Translations under genes and position numbers: made by a program | The notes under the pieces: generated by a model | Databases searched by the model: none | Told to the model about the DNA's origin: nothing | The model's input: only the letters and a program-made list of their open reading frames with translations | Shown: positions 26,570 to 34,581 of the stretch, in pieces | Position numbering within the stretch: position 1 is the stretch's first letter | Layout of the letters: each line of letters opens with the position of its first letter | Source: Verrucomicrobiota bacterium | Lineage (GTDB): Bacteria; Verrucomicrobiota; Verrucomicrobiia; Limisphaerales; JACPZS01 | Length of the DNA stretch: 46,516 nt | Assembly: GCA_016195385.1 (NCBI GenBank) | Contig: JACPZS010000122.1 | Coordinates: 1 to 46,516 of the forward strand | Reading direction: 5' to 3'

Positions 26570-28294
26570 TCAATTGCCCAGGGTGCGGCCGACGCCTCCG
26601 GTGCCTCCGAGACTGGAAGATCCAAGTCCGGTGTTTCCGCTGGTTGTCGAGGTGGATTGACTTTGCTGGCTGCGAGTGGTGAGCGCGCTGGTCTGATTGG
26701 CGTTGTTCCGGTTTTGCGAGGTCGTCGTTTTCTGGAACATCTCCTGCAAAAGCTGCGCGGCCTGCTGCGGATCGGCGTTCTCCAGCGAATAGACGAACAC
26801 TTTCTGCTTCTTCGCCGGACTTGAATCGAGCTGCGTCACCATCTGCGCAATCTGCGGCATCAACTCGCTCGCCGCGCTCACGATGAGCGAAGACGTGCGT
26901 TGATCGGCCACCGCCAGCACCCGGCCTTGCTTTTTCATGCGGTCGCTCGGAGTCGTGGCGCCGCCGCCCCGCGCTCCACCAGCACCCCCTCCGACGCCGA
27001 AACCGCCGCCGAACGGCCCACCGCCGAAGCGAAATTGCTGCTGGTTGTTGTTGTTCGCGGTCTTGGTTTCGTCAGGAAAGAGTGTTGAAAACAGATCCAC
27101 CATTTCGAGCGGATCGGCGTTGTGCAATTTGAACACCCGCAGCTCGGTGATGTCGTTCACCGGCTGATCAATTTGCTGTTTCATGTTCTCGATGAGCACC
27201 ATCACGTCCTCCGGTGCCGCGACAACGAGCGAGTTGCTGCGCTCGTCCGCGACCGCGACGACACGCGGAGCGTTTGCTCCGCTGCGCCCACCGCCGGCTC
27301 CCGCGCCGCCACCGCCGCGACCAGCGCCCGCACCTGCTGCAGCCCCGCCCACCCCGCCGGCGGCTCCGCCATCGAAATTGCCACCGCCAAATCCTCCCGC
27401 GCCCTGAAAATTCGCGCCTCCACCCCGGTTTCCAGCGTTGTTATTGTTGTTGTTATTTTGTGTCGTCGTCGGCGCGAACAACTCCTTGATCACGGTGGCG
27501 AATTCCTTCGCATCGGCATACTTCAAAGGAAAGACTTTGATCGTCGATGTGCCGGAGATCGATTCATCCAGCGCGCCGATGATTTCCGCCATCCGGTGGA
27601 TGTCCGCCTGCGTCGCGGTGACGATGAGCGAGTTGGCGCTGTCGTTGACGGCCATTTCGGCGTAGCTGCCGATGAGCGGCCGCAGGTTGTTCATCAACTG
27701 CGTCGCGTTCGCGTAGCTCACTGGCAGAATCTGGGTCACCATCTCGTCGTTCTTGGGAATCGAGTCCGGCTTCGCGCCTTTTTTAATTTGAATGTCGCGG
27801 CGCTTGGCTTCGGCCAGCGAGACGATCGTCAGCGTGCGATTATTGCGGATGGCGGCGTAATCGTTCTTGTTCAGGACGGTGTTGAGCAAATCGAGCGCTT
27901 CTTCCTTGCTGACCGGCTGGCTGCTCCACACATCGACTTTGCCTTTCACGTCTGTTTCTTTGACGATGATGAAGCCGGCCGCCTCGCTGAGATAATCGAG
28001 CACCATCTCGAGCGCCACGCCGCGAAAATTCAGCCGCAGCTTGCCGTCGGCGTCGATGCCTGCCACGGGCGCAGTTTTAACGTCGGCGGCACTCGGAGTT
28101 GTGGCGATCGTTTCGGTGGCATTCGGCGGTGCGGCGGTCGCTTCTGGTTTGGTGTCGGCCGGTTTGGTTTCCGTCGCGGGCTTGGTTTCGGCGGGGGCGT
28201 CCGCCGTGCGCGCGGTTCGAGCGATCAGCGCGGACAGACAGACAAGGAGGATCCAGAGGTGAGTGGGGATGGTTTTCATAAATTTAACTTTCAT
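26570..28294 (-). CDS. Secretin N-domain half of a split GspD (periplasmic ring)
   Basis: A 574-residue periplasmic protein. A signal peptide (IPTHLWILLVCLSALIARTA) and a Thr/Pro/Ala/Lys-rich linker precede an N0-like domain (LRLNFRGVALEMVLDYLSEA near residue 90). Three N1-type repeats follow, each ending in a SNSLIV/SLVV/SSLIV strand and an I..LD helix. A fourth repeat begins KVFVYSLENADPQQAAQLLQ but breaks off into an Asn/Thr/Ser/Gly-rich tail. Long Asn- and Gly-rich loops interrupt the repeats. It has no pore domain; that is encoded by the next gene. The ATG at 28294 overlaps the upstream stop by 4 bases and has a purine-rich leader (GAAGAAAAGAAG); ATG 28279 is an alternative. Confidence 0.85.
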   Translation of the reverse strand: MKVKFMKTIPTHLWILLVCLSALIARTARTADAPAETKPATETKPADTKPEATAAPPNATETIATTPSAADVKTAPVAGIDADGKLRLNFRGVALEMVLDYLSEAAGFIIVKETDVKGKVDVWSSQPVSKEEALDLLNTVLNKNDYAAIRNNRTLTIVSLAEAKRRDIQIKKGAKPDSIPKNDEMVTQILPVSYANATQLMNNLRPLIGSYAEMAVNDSANSLIVTATQADIHRMAEIIGALDESISGTSTIKVFPLKYADAKEFATVIKELFAPTTTQNNNNNNNAGNRGGGANFQGAGGFGGGNFDGGAAGGVGGAAAGAGAGRGGGGAGAGGGRSGANAPRVVAVADERSNSLVVAAPEDVMVLIENMKQQIDQPVNDITELRVFKLHNADPLEMVDLFSTLFPDETKTANNNNQQQFRFGGGPFGGGFGVGGGAGGARGGGATTPSDRMKKQGRVLAVADQRTSSLIVSAASELMPQIAQMVTQLDSSPAKKQKVFVYSLENADPQQAAQLLQEMFQKTTTSQNRNNANQTSALTTRSQQSQSTSTTSGNTGLGSSSLGGTGGVGRTLGN

Positions 28295-29145
28295 TCGGCT
28301 TCTTTTCTTCGACGCTCCAACAATCGCTTGAGCACTTCATCGTCGCTCGCGCTGGTGTCCACGCTCGCGCCTGCCTTCGGTTTGTAAGTGCTGAACAAGT
28401 TGAGGCTCGACGCGGTCAGCTCCCACGGATCGTCATCGCGCTTCTTCATCTGCGCGCCCATGAACATCTCGACGGTCTTGCCGTCCTTTTCGAGCTTCAC
28501 GGAATTCGCCGCGATGGCCGTCAGCTTGTAACCGGCAATCGTGTCCTGCGGCTTGAACGCCTTCCGGTATTGCGACTCCGAGCCGTCGAAGAAGGCCAGC
28601 TCACCCTTGGCGTAACTCATCGTGCCCACGAGAGTAAAGCTCTCGACTTTCACCGGCTTGCGCTCCGAACCGCCGCCACCACGAGTGGAACGACGCGAGC
28701 GGTTCGGATCAAAAATACTCCGGTCGGCGATGACTTTGAACGACGAATAATCCGGCCTGGTCGTCACATTGGTCGTGTTGCGCGTTGGGGCGTTGGTTCC
28801 CGGCAGCGCGACTGCGTTCGTCGGCAAGGGCGCCGTCTCATTCGTAGTGGAACGGCTCGTTGCATTCGTGGTGTCCTCGGCCAGCAATCCGCAGCCCATC
28901 CACCAGGCGAAAGCCAGGAGAGCGAGCGCCAGTTTTCGCAAAGGCGGAACAATGCTTTTTCCGAACTGAAACCGGACGGCTTTCGCCGGAGTTGCCTTGA
29001 GCCAAACATTCGGGCAGCAGCGCGGCGACGAAGTTGTTCCTCCGAGCCGTCGAGCAAACGACCGCGCGGTCAGGTGCAATGGCACCGCGAACGCCGCGCC
29101 CGCGCGCCACGAAATAATTTCCACACTGGTTTGCGTGTTCTTCAT
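28291..29145 (-). CDS. GspC/PilP-like inner-membrane assembly protein
   Basis: A 284-residue protein with one hydrophobic segment at about residues 69-88 (LRKLALALLAFAWWMGCG), a Thr/Asn-rich linker, and a folded C-terminal half. The fold contains FKVIADRSIFDPNRS, then TLVGTMSYAKGELAFF and KLTAIAANSVKLEKDGKTVE, the pattern of the homology region of GspC and of PilP, which link the inner-membrane platform to the secretin N0 domain. Its position directly upstream of the secretin genes fits. The ATG at 29145 overlaps the preceding stop by 4 bases; the 60 residues before the hydrophobic segment are unusual, so a start nearer residue 57 is possible. Assignment rests on pattern and position. Confidence 0.68.
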   Translation of the reverse strand: MKNTQTSVEIISWRAGAAFAVPLHLTARSFARRLGGTTSSPRCCPNVWLKATPAKAVRFQFGKSIVPPLRKLALALLAFAWWMGCGLLAEDTTNATSRSTTNETAPLPTNAVALPGTNAPTRNTTNVTTRPDYSSFKVIADRSIFDPNRSRRSTRGGGGSERKPVKVESFTLVGTMSYAKGELAFFDGSESQYRKAFKPQDTIAGYKLTAIAANSVKLEKDGKTVEMFMGAQMKKRDDDPWELTASSLNLFSTYKPKAGASVDTSASDDEVLKRLLERRRKEAE

Positions 29146-29675
29146 TGATCGGCCTGATTGAGAAGCAAGCCACTCACCTGGAGACTGAGTGTGAGTTGCT
29201 GGCCGTCGTTATCGCGCGAACCCAACTGCAACGTTTCCACTTTGAAAGCGCGCGGATCTTTTTCCAGCTCGTACAGAAAGCGTGTCACTGACGCCAGATT
29301 GCCGAAGGCCGCAACGTGGCATTCGACCGTCATGTAATCGTCCGCCGCTCGCTTCTCCTGGGGATCAATGGACGTGATGCTGATCTGGCTGCCCTCCGAC
29401 CAACGATCGAATGCTTCGACCATGCGCGTCTTGGCCAACGACACTTCGCCCGGCAGCGTGTTGGTGCGCATGTTCTCCCAGCGCTGGCGGATTGATTCTC
29501 CGCGCGACAACGTGCGTTCGCCATCGCTGATGTCGCGGCGCAACCTTATCACTTCGGCCTTACGCCCCTTCCAACTCTTGATCAAAGGCTCGACCACCAG
29601 ATTGTCCCCGGCCCACACCACGACCACGGCGGCGGCCAGGATGGTCAGCAGTTTTTGGCGGTTGTTGACGTTCAT
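29142..29675 (-). CDS. GspM/PilO-like inner-membrane protein
   Basis: A 177-residue bitopic protein with a membrane helix at about residues 8-25 (LLTILAAAVVVVWAG). A coiled-coil-like region follows (VIRLRRDISDGERTLSRGES), then a ferredoxin-like C-terminal domain with the segment VTRFLYELEKDPRAFKVETL that is typical of PilO/GspM. In type II secretion and type IV pili this protein pairs with GspL (PilN) on the periplasmic side of the inner membrane. It overlaps both neighbours by 4 bases. Primary sequence is weakly conserved in this family, so the call also leans on operon position. Confidence 0.75.
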   Translation of the reverse strand: MNVNNRQKLLTILAAAVVVVWAGDNLVVEPLIKSWKGRKAEVIRLRRDISDGERTLSRGESIRQRWENMRTNTLPGEVSLAKTRMVEAFDRWSEGSQISITSIDPQEKRAADDYMTVECHVAAFGNLASVTRFLYELEKDPRAFKVETLQLGSRDNDGQQLTLSLQVSGLLLNQADQ

Positions 29676-31108
29676 AATTCCTTGGCCGCCCCCCAGCGGA
29701 AGCTCAACGTGAATTGCGAGGGCGACGTGCCGGTAAGCCCGGTCACCTGCGCATCGACGACGCCCGGGGCGCTGTTCAAGCGTTCGACCACTTTCACCAA
29801 CACCTTGCTGTCGCGAGTCGTGCCGGTGCAGGTGACCAGGCCAGCGTCACGGATCTCAATGCTCTTCGCGACCACGGTGCTGTCTTCCGGAAAGGCCTCG
29901 GTGAGCCGGCGGAGCATGCTCAAACTGGCGAAGGATTCATCGAACCAGGGACGAAATCTTTTGATCTGGCGCTGGAGATCATCCAGTTCCTTCACCTGTA
30001 GCGACATCGCCGACCACTGCGAACGCAAGCCCGCGAGCTGCCATTGCTGGGCGAGAAATAAAATGATGACCACGAGCGCCACGAACCCTGCCGCCGCGCC
30101 GATCGGCGCCAGTTTCCTGGTTCCGTAGCGTCCGGTAAACTCCTGCCATGCGCTGATCTTGGGCGGCAAAAAATCCAACGCCGCGCCGCCCGCCACCAAC
30201 TGGCGAGCGGCCAGACTCAGGGCGGGCGAAACTGCGGTGTTGGCGGGCAAACCAGCGCCGAATTCATTCGCCGCGTAACTCGTCACGAGTTCGACATTCA
30301 TCCCCATCGACTCCGCGCGGCGGCGAATTTCCTGCGCCAGCTCGCGCTGCGCTGCGTCGGCGCCAAAAATTCGGACGCGGCGCACGGCTTCCCGAACTTC
30401 AGCGGGCAGTTGTCCCAGCGTGATCCGCAATTCGCGGGTCACGGCTTCCGCGAACAAGCTTTGCTCGTCGTCTTCGCTCTCGGATGCTCCTTCCAAAATC
30501 CGCAACGCCGCAATGCCGCCACCAAAAGAAACCTGCAATCCCACGCTGCTCGCGCCCATCGCCAGCGCGACCACTCCGTGGGCGGCGTCCTGCCCTGGGC
30601 TTTGCAGCGTTGTGACGCCCAGCGAAATCGCCACGGGTTTGAGTTTGGCGGCCACCAGCGCTTTCTCCAACCGCGTGACATGATCGCGCGGCAGCGCCAC
30701 TTGCGTGGCCTGACGCTCGCCGCCGGGGAGACGATAGATCGTGTTGGCGAGCAGGAGCGCTTCGGGGCCGTACGGAAATCCACGCTCCGCTTCGATTTGC
30801 AGGAAGCTCGCAATATCCGCCTCGGGCAGTTCCGGGATTTTTGTCTGGAGCGTCAACGCCCAATTCAGCGGCACACACACCGCGCAGCGCCGTTCGCGAA
30901 TGCCCGCCGCGTCGAGGTGATTGCGAATTTCCTGACCCACCAGCTCGGCGTCGTTCGTGAGCGGATCGAGCGTGAGCGCGAAGGAGAAAGCTTTTCCAAC
31001 CTCGAGCGAGCCGTTCGTCCGCCGCAACTCGACACCCTCGAGGCGATTGCCGTCGAGCGACAAGCCCAGCACCGAGGAAGCGCGCCGCTTTTTCAAAAAT
31101 TCAATCAT
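29672..31108 (-). CDS. PilM-PilN fusion (GspL-like assembly ATPase-like protein)
   Basis: A 478-residue protein. The N-terminal two thirds have the actin-like PilM/GspL cytoplasmic fold (VLGLSLDGNRLEGVELRR, later VALAMGASSVGLQVSFGGG). A membrane helix (IGAAAGFVALVVIILFLAQ) follows near residue 345, with a coiled coil and then a PilN-like periplasmic domain ending LSFRWGAAKEL. In type IV pili PilM and PilN are separate; in T2SS the equivalent is GspL, which binds GspE. I chose ATG 31108, overlapping the gspK stop by 4 bases; the open frame runs to 31441, but that part is the antisense of gspK and has no helix or domain character. Confidence 0.85.
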   Translation of the reverse strand: MIEFLKKRRASSVLGLSLDGNRLEGVELRRTNGSLEVGKAFSFALTLDPLTNDAELVGQEIRNHLDAAGIRERRCAVCVPLNWALTLQTKIPELPEADIASFLQIEAERGFPYGPEALLLANTIYRLPGGERQATQVALPRDHVTRLEKALVAAKLKPVAISLGVTTLQSPGQDAAHGVVALAMGASSVGLQVSFGGGIAALRILEGASESEDDEQSLFAEAVTRELRITLGQLPAEVREAVRRVRIFGADAAQRELAQEIRRRAESMGMNVELVTSYAANEFGAGLPANTAVSPALSLAARQLVAGGAALDFLPPKISAWQEFTGRYGTRKLAPIGAAAGFVALVVIILFLAQQWQLAGLRSQWSAMSLQVKELDDLQRQIKRFRPWFDESFASLSMLRRLTEAFPEDSTVVAKSIEIRDAGLVTCTGTTRDSKVLVKVVERLNSAPGVVDAQVTGLTGTSPSQFTLSFRWGAAKEL

Positions 31109-32499
31109 CGTGTGTCCTTCGCCAACAGCAGTTGCTGTCGCACTCGTTTGCCGAGTGCCCAGCCCAAACCGCTGAGATCCTTCCGGAAAATAATCTGGGG
31201 CACGCCTGCGGTCGTGTCGAAAACGAAACGTTCCCGGCGATAACCGCGGCCGTGCTGGCCGACCGCCGCCACGTCCGCCGTGAATTGATAACTGCGTGCG
31301 GTGAGGTACGGCCCGGCGCGAATCGCTCCAGCGCGGTCCAATACTTCGGACACCCATGAAATGGAATTGAGCCGCGAAGGATTCGACTGGCGAAACGCCG
31401 TGAAGGACGGCGCTTTTTCCACGCCGATGCCGGGGATGCACGCCAGCACCGCTTCGCTGGCGGTATTCACATTGATCAAGCCACTGATGGACGTGCTATT
31501 CGTCGCGCTGATGCTGCTTTCAATTTTGGCAAACTCGTCCGCCGTCATCCCGCTGCGAATGTAAAACTCCAGCACGCTGCGAATCGGCGGCGTCACCGTT
31601 GGAACCACAGGCGGGCCTCCGCCCGCCCCACCGCCCCGACCACCGCCGGGTCCGCCGGGCTGCGTCACGCCGATGCGCCGGAGGATTTGCGTCGCGCGCG
31701 TGTTGTCGAGGTTCTGCCGCAAGAGCGCCGTCAACTGGGGAACGTTGTTGACGTTGGTGCGCCGGTTCGCCTCGCGGCTGTAAACGGTGACGTATTCCAG
31801 GATGCCGGGATCGAGGCGGCCGTCCTGATTGTCGATGGGCAGCGAAACCGTGCCGTCGTTTTCATTCGGATCGAGAACGCCGTTCAAGTTCGTGTCCTCG
31901 CCGTATAAAATTTCTAGCGTGGCACCATAGACGAGCCGCAGTTCATCCACAGTTTCAAAGGGCGCATTTTTGCAATTGTACGCGGGACTGAGCGTCGAAT
32001 ACGTCTGCGATTCCGCGCCGCCGGCTGTGACGGCGCTGTCCGTGTCGCGCCAGTCGATGATCGCCGCGGCCAGTTGCGCCGTCATGCCGGGGAGCAACTG
32101 CAGCATCTCCAGCGTCGCCGTGTTGAGGTTTAATTTTGACGCCTCGTCGATCAAACCGAACGCCGGCTCGTCGAGCGCGAGCGGCTGGTTCGTGCGGCCA
32201 ATCAGCCAAAAGTACGAGTCGCCCACCGGCACGGCTGTACTCAGGTAAGTCTTGAGGTCGGGCGCGAAACCGTTCGTCGGCAAATTTGTCAGCAGGTAAT
32301 TCACGTAACGCATTGCACCATCGATCGCCTGCTCGGCCTGCTGACCGGCGACACGATTGTCCGATCCACGCAACTCGAACGTCATCGAGTTCGCGAAGTA
32401 GAGCGCGATGCTCACCAGCCCAAACGCGATCCAGAGCACAATGATGAGCACCGAGCCGCGCTGTGAAGGGCGTAAATTGCGTTGGAGCAAGCAATTCAT
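31105..32499 (-). CDS. gspK: Type II secretion minor pseudopilin GspK
   Basis: A 464-residue protein, the large tip pseudopilin. Short basic leader then RGSVLIIVLWIAFGLVSIAL: a G^S prepilin cleavage context and the first part of a transmembrane helix. GspK lacks the Glu at +5, as here (Leu). Two helix-hairpin-helix-like segments typical of GspK are visible: NLNTATLEMLQLLPGM and INVNTASEAVLACIPGIG. A Gly/Pro-rich linker lies between them near residue 295. It would cap the pseudopilus together with GspI and GspJ, both encoded directly upstream. Overlaps both neighbours by 4 bases. Confidence 0.9.
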   Translation of the reverse strand: MNCLLQRNLRPSQRGSVLIIVLWIAFGLVSIALYFANSMTFELRGSDNRVAGQQAEQAIDGAMRYVNYLLTNLPTNGFAPDLKTYLSTAVPVGDSYFWLIGRTNQPLALDEPAFGLIDEASKLNLNTATLEMLQLLPGMTAQLAAAIIDWRDTDSAVTAGGAESQTYSTLSPAYNCKNAPFETVDELRLVYGATLEILYGEDTNLNGVLDPNENDGTVSLPIDNQDGRLDPGILEYVTVYSREANRRTNVNNVPQLTALLRQNLDNTRATQILRRIGVTQPGGPGGGRGGGAGGGPPVVPTVTPPIRSVLEFYIRSGMTADEFAKIESSISATNSTSISGLINVNTASEAVLACIPGIGVEKAPSFTAFRQSNPSRLNSISWVSEVLDRAGAIRAGPYLTARSYQFTADVAAVGQHGRGYRRERFVFDTTAGVPQIIFRKDLSGLGWALGKRVRQQLLLAKDTR

Positions 32500-33209
32500 C
32501 CCTGGCCTCCGGTGGTTTGAGTCGCATTGGTGCGCACCTGCACGACTACGGGCACGACGAGTTGAATCGGGGTTTTGCCGTGCAACTCACCTCGCGGCGC
32601 GGCGAGGTCGATCTCAACTCGGATGGCTTTTGGAAGCGTGTTGGTGAGGCCGGTGCTCATGTCCGGCGTCGTCGTATCCCACGCATCGCGCCAGCTCGTG
32701 CCGTCGTAGTAAGAAAAACCTAGCGCCGCCACGTCGCTCATCAGAAACTGCTCGACGGGCTGCTCCTGAATCGTCGCCAGCAAATTGCGGCTGACGACGC
32801 GCATGAGATCTTTGCCGGTCGGCGTCGTGCGACTCACCGGATCACGGAGGAAATAAACCACTTGTTGAATGTCACCCCAGGGCAACATTTCCTCCAACGC
32901 GCCAGTGTCGGTGTAAAATGCCGTGCCGCCCGACTGACCAGGAATCGTCGCGGCGCCACTTTGCAACGGCCCGGCGAGCACGCGGCCCGGCGCGACGATC
33001 CCCTGCAAGTCGCGTTTGATCAGCGCCACGGCCTGCTGCGCCGGCAACGATTCATCGACCGCCTGGGAGGTTTTTCTTTGTAAACGCATCGCGCCATAAA
33101 AGACGCTGTTGATCGCCAGCAGCACCATCGCAAAAATCGACACCGCGATGAGCACCTCGATCAAAGTGAACCCAACGCGCTGCTGCGATGATGGGCGGTT
33201 CAATTTCAT
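32496..33209 (-). CDS. gspJ: Minor pseudopilin GspJ-like
   Basis: A 237-residue prepilin-type protein. The leader ends QQRVG, then FTLIEVLIAVSIFAMVLLAI with Glu at +5: a standard G^F cleavage site for the prepilin peptidase. The region PAQQAVALIKRDLQGIV is typical of GspJ, and the size (about 200-240) fits. Expected to sit at the pseudopilus tip with GspI and GspK. It is the only one of the four FTL-type pseudopilins in this operon with Gly at -1; the others have Ala. Confidence 0.87.
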   Translation of the reverse strand: MKLNRPSSQQRVGFTLIEVLIAVSIFAMVLLAINSVFYGAMRLQRKTSQAVDESLPAQQAVALIKRDLQGIVAPGRVLAGPLQSGAATIPGQSGGTAFYTDTGALEEMLPWGDIQQVVYFLRDPVSRTTPTGKDLMRVVSRNLLATIQEQPVEQFLMSDVAALGFSYYDGTSWRDAWDTTTPDMSTGLTNTLPKAIRVEIDLAAPRGELHGKTPIQLVVPVVVQVRTNATQTTGGQG

Positions 33210-33613
33210 GGCTGTGAAGTGTCCACCAACGTGCTCAGACGCACGTCATAGTCCCGGCCTTGCACGGCGTACGTGACCTGCACTGCCAGGGCGCGGAGCG
33301 GTTCTTGGTACCAGGTTTCATTTCGAATTTGCCAGCGATACACCAGCCCACTGTCTTGCACGGAACCGCTCTGTCCCGATTGTTGCCATGCTTTCGTGAC
33401 GATGGCTTCGTTGAGCACGCGTTCCGCGAGCCGCGCGGCGACGCTTTTGCGCTCGGCCACTTGTCCCGCCAGATTTGCCAGCCGCAATCCCTGCACCGCC
33501 GCCGGTATCACGATGGCCATGAACAGCAGCGCGGCCAGCACTTCCACGAGCGTGAAAGCCGAGTGCCGTCGTTCAGCGACGGAGAATCTGGGATTGGTTC
33601 GTGACAATTTCAT
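33206..33613 (-). CDS. gspI: Minor pseudopilin GspI-like
   Basis: A 135-residue prepilin-type protein: leader ending RRHSA, then FTLVEVLAALLFMAIVIPAA, Glu at +5. The following GLRLANLAGQVAERKSVAARL resembles the GspI helix and contains the expected A..LAE pattern. Size and position between the gspH- and gspJ-like genes agree. It overlaps gspH by 41 bases and gspJ by 4. GspI organises the IJK tip complex that starts pseudopilus growth. Confidence 0.85.
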   Translation of the reverse strand: MKLSRTNPRFSVAERRHSAFTLVEVLAALLFMAIVIPAAVQGLRLANLAGQVAERKSVAARLAERVLNEAIVTKAWQQSGQSGSVQDSGLVYRWQIRNETWYQEPLRALAVQVTYAVQGRDYDVRLSTLVDTSQP

Positions 33614-34142
33614 AGTGCAGCCGATTGCGGCTCGGTGCGATCAAGGTCGAGTCGCGCTCGCCTTCGTAAATCGTGATTCGCTCCGGACTCGTCTCGCTGA
33701 TGAAGCCGTCGGGCCGAAAGCGCAACATCGGCAGGTTGCGCGCGGTTGGCCGCGCTTGCATGAGCTGTCCCGGTTGCGCCACCGCCGCCGTAACCTGGAC
33801 GCGCAATTCTTTGTCCAGCGCATATTCGACGGCTTTGAGATCGACGCCGGTGTAACTCACTTCCTGCTGCAAGCCGTATCTCCCCAGCTTGGCATCGATC
33901 CACAAAACCATCGGCACACCTTCCGACACCGCGCGGCTTTGCCCGTAGCGCGTCAGCGACACGAAGCGCCGCGCCTCCGAGTCGAGGTTCCGTCCGCGAA
34001 AAAATTTCGACAACGTGGGCGCGGCCACCGCGATGACGATGAGCAACATCGCCATCACGAGAATCAACTCGATCAGAGTGAACGCGCGCCGGTGGCATGG
34101 CTCACTTGCGCTGGTTCGCTTGTTGCCAGTTAGTAAGGTCAT
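33573..34142 (-). CDS. gspH: Minor pseudopilin GspH-like
   Basis: A 189-residue prepilin-type protein: leader ending CHRRA, then FTLIELILVMAMLLIVIAVA with Glu at +5. The segment GRNLDSEARRFVSLTRYGQS fits the GspH family, which joins the pseudopilus shaft to its tip. The start at 34142 lies inside the 3' end of gspG (41-base overlap), and its own 3' end overlaps gspI by 41 bases, so translation of G, H and I is tightly linked. Confidence 0.85.
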   Translation of the reverse strand: MTLLTGNKRTSASEPCHRRAFTLIELILVMAMLLIVIAVAAPTLSKFFRGRNLDSEARRFVSLTRYGQSRAVSEGVPMVLWIDAKLGRYGLQQEVSYTGVDLKAVEYALDKELRVQVTAAVAQPGQLMQARPTARNLPMLRFRPDGFISETSPERITIYEGERDSTLIAPSRNRLHYEIVTNQSQILRR

Positions 34143-34563
34143 CGCTTGTGTTTGGCTGCCCGTCCGGTCCCATCGACATCAAGTCATACCCGGTCGGATT
34201 ATGTTTGCCCGGGCACTCGTAGATGTACGGGTGGCCCCAAGGGTCGTTAGGAATCCCTTCTTTGACGTAAGGGCCTTTCCAGTTCTGTCCGTCACGCGGT
34301 GATTGCACCAAATCGTTGAGACCGTTCTTGCCCTTTGGGTAATAGCCCATGTCTATCTCGAAAGCATCGAGCGTGGTGCCAAGGTTGGAAATATCCGCTT
34401 TTGCTGCGGCGTTTTTAGCTTGTTCTGTTTTACCGGAAAATTTTGGGACAACAATTCCGGCCAGAATGCCGAGGATCACAAGCACGAGCAGCAATTCGAT
34501 GAGCGTGAAAGCGTGTTGCGATCCAAAGCGCGTCCGAGGGGTAGTGCTGATTGCTAATTTCAT
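34102..34563 (-). CDS. gspG: Major pseudopilin GspG
   Basis: A 153-residue protein, main subunit of the pseudopilus. Leader ending GSQHA, then FTLIELLLVLVILGILAGIV (Glu at +5). The GspG core follows: IDMGYYPKGKNGLNDLVQSP, WKGPYVKEGIPNDPWGHPY, and SMGPDGQPNTSDD, the calcium-binding loop typical of the major pseudopilin. The leader is longer than usual, about 18 residues, and has Ala at -1. It starts 18 bases after gspF and overlaps gspH. Confidence 0.93.
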   Translation of the reverse strand: MKLAISTTPRTRFGSQHAFTLIELLLVLVILGILAGIVVPKFSGKTEQAKNAAAKADISNLGTTLDAFEIDMGYYPKGKNGLNDLVQSPRDGQNWKGPYVKEGIPNDPWGHPYIYECPGKHNPTGYDLMSMGPDGQPNTSDDLTNWQQANQRK

Positions 34564-34581
34564 ATCTGAACGATGTGGAGT

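Noticed and set aside
27290..27450. Gly/Ala/Asn-rich repeats within the secretin N-domain gene as a possible tandem-repeat or CRISPR-like region
   Set aside because: They are low-complexity coding loops in frame between conserved secretin repeats, without regular repeat-spacer units.
31109..31441. N-terminal extension of the PilM-PilN fusion
   Set aside because: It is antisense-like Arg/Pro/Gly-rich sequence overlapping gspK; ATG 31108 with the 4-base overlap fits the rest of the operon.
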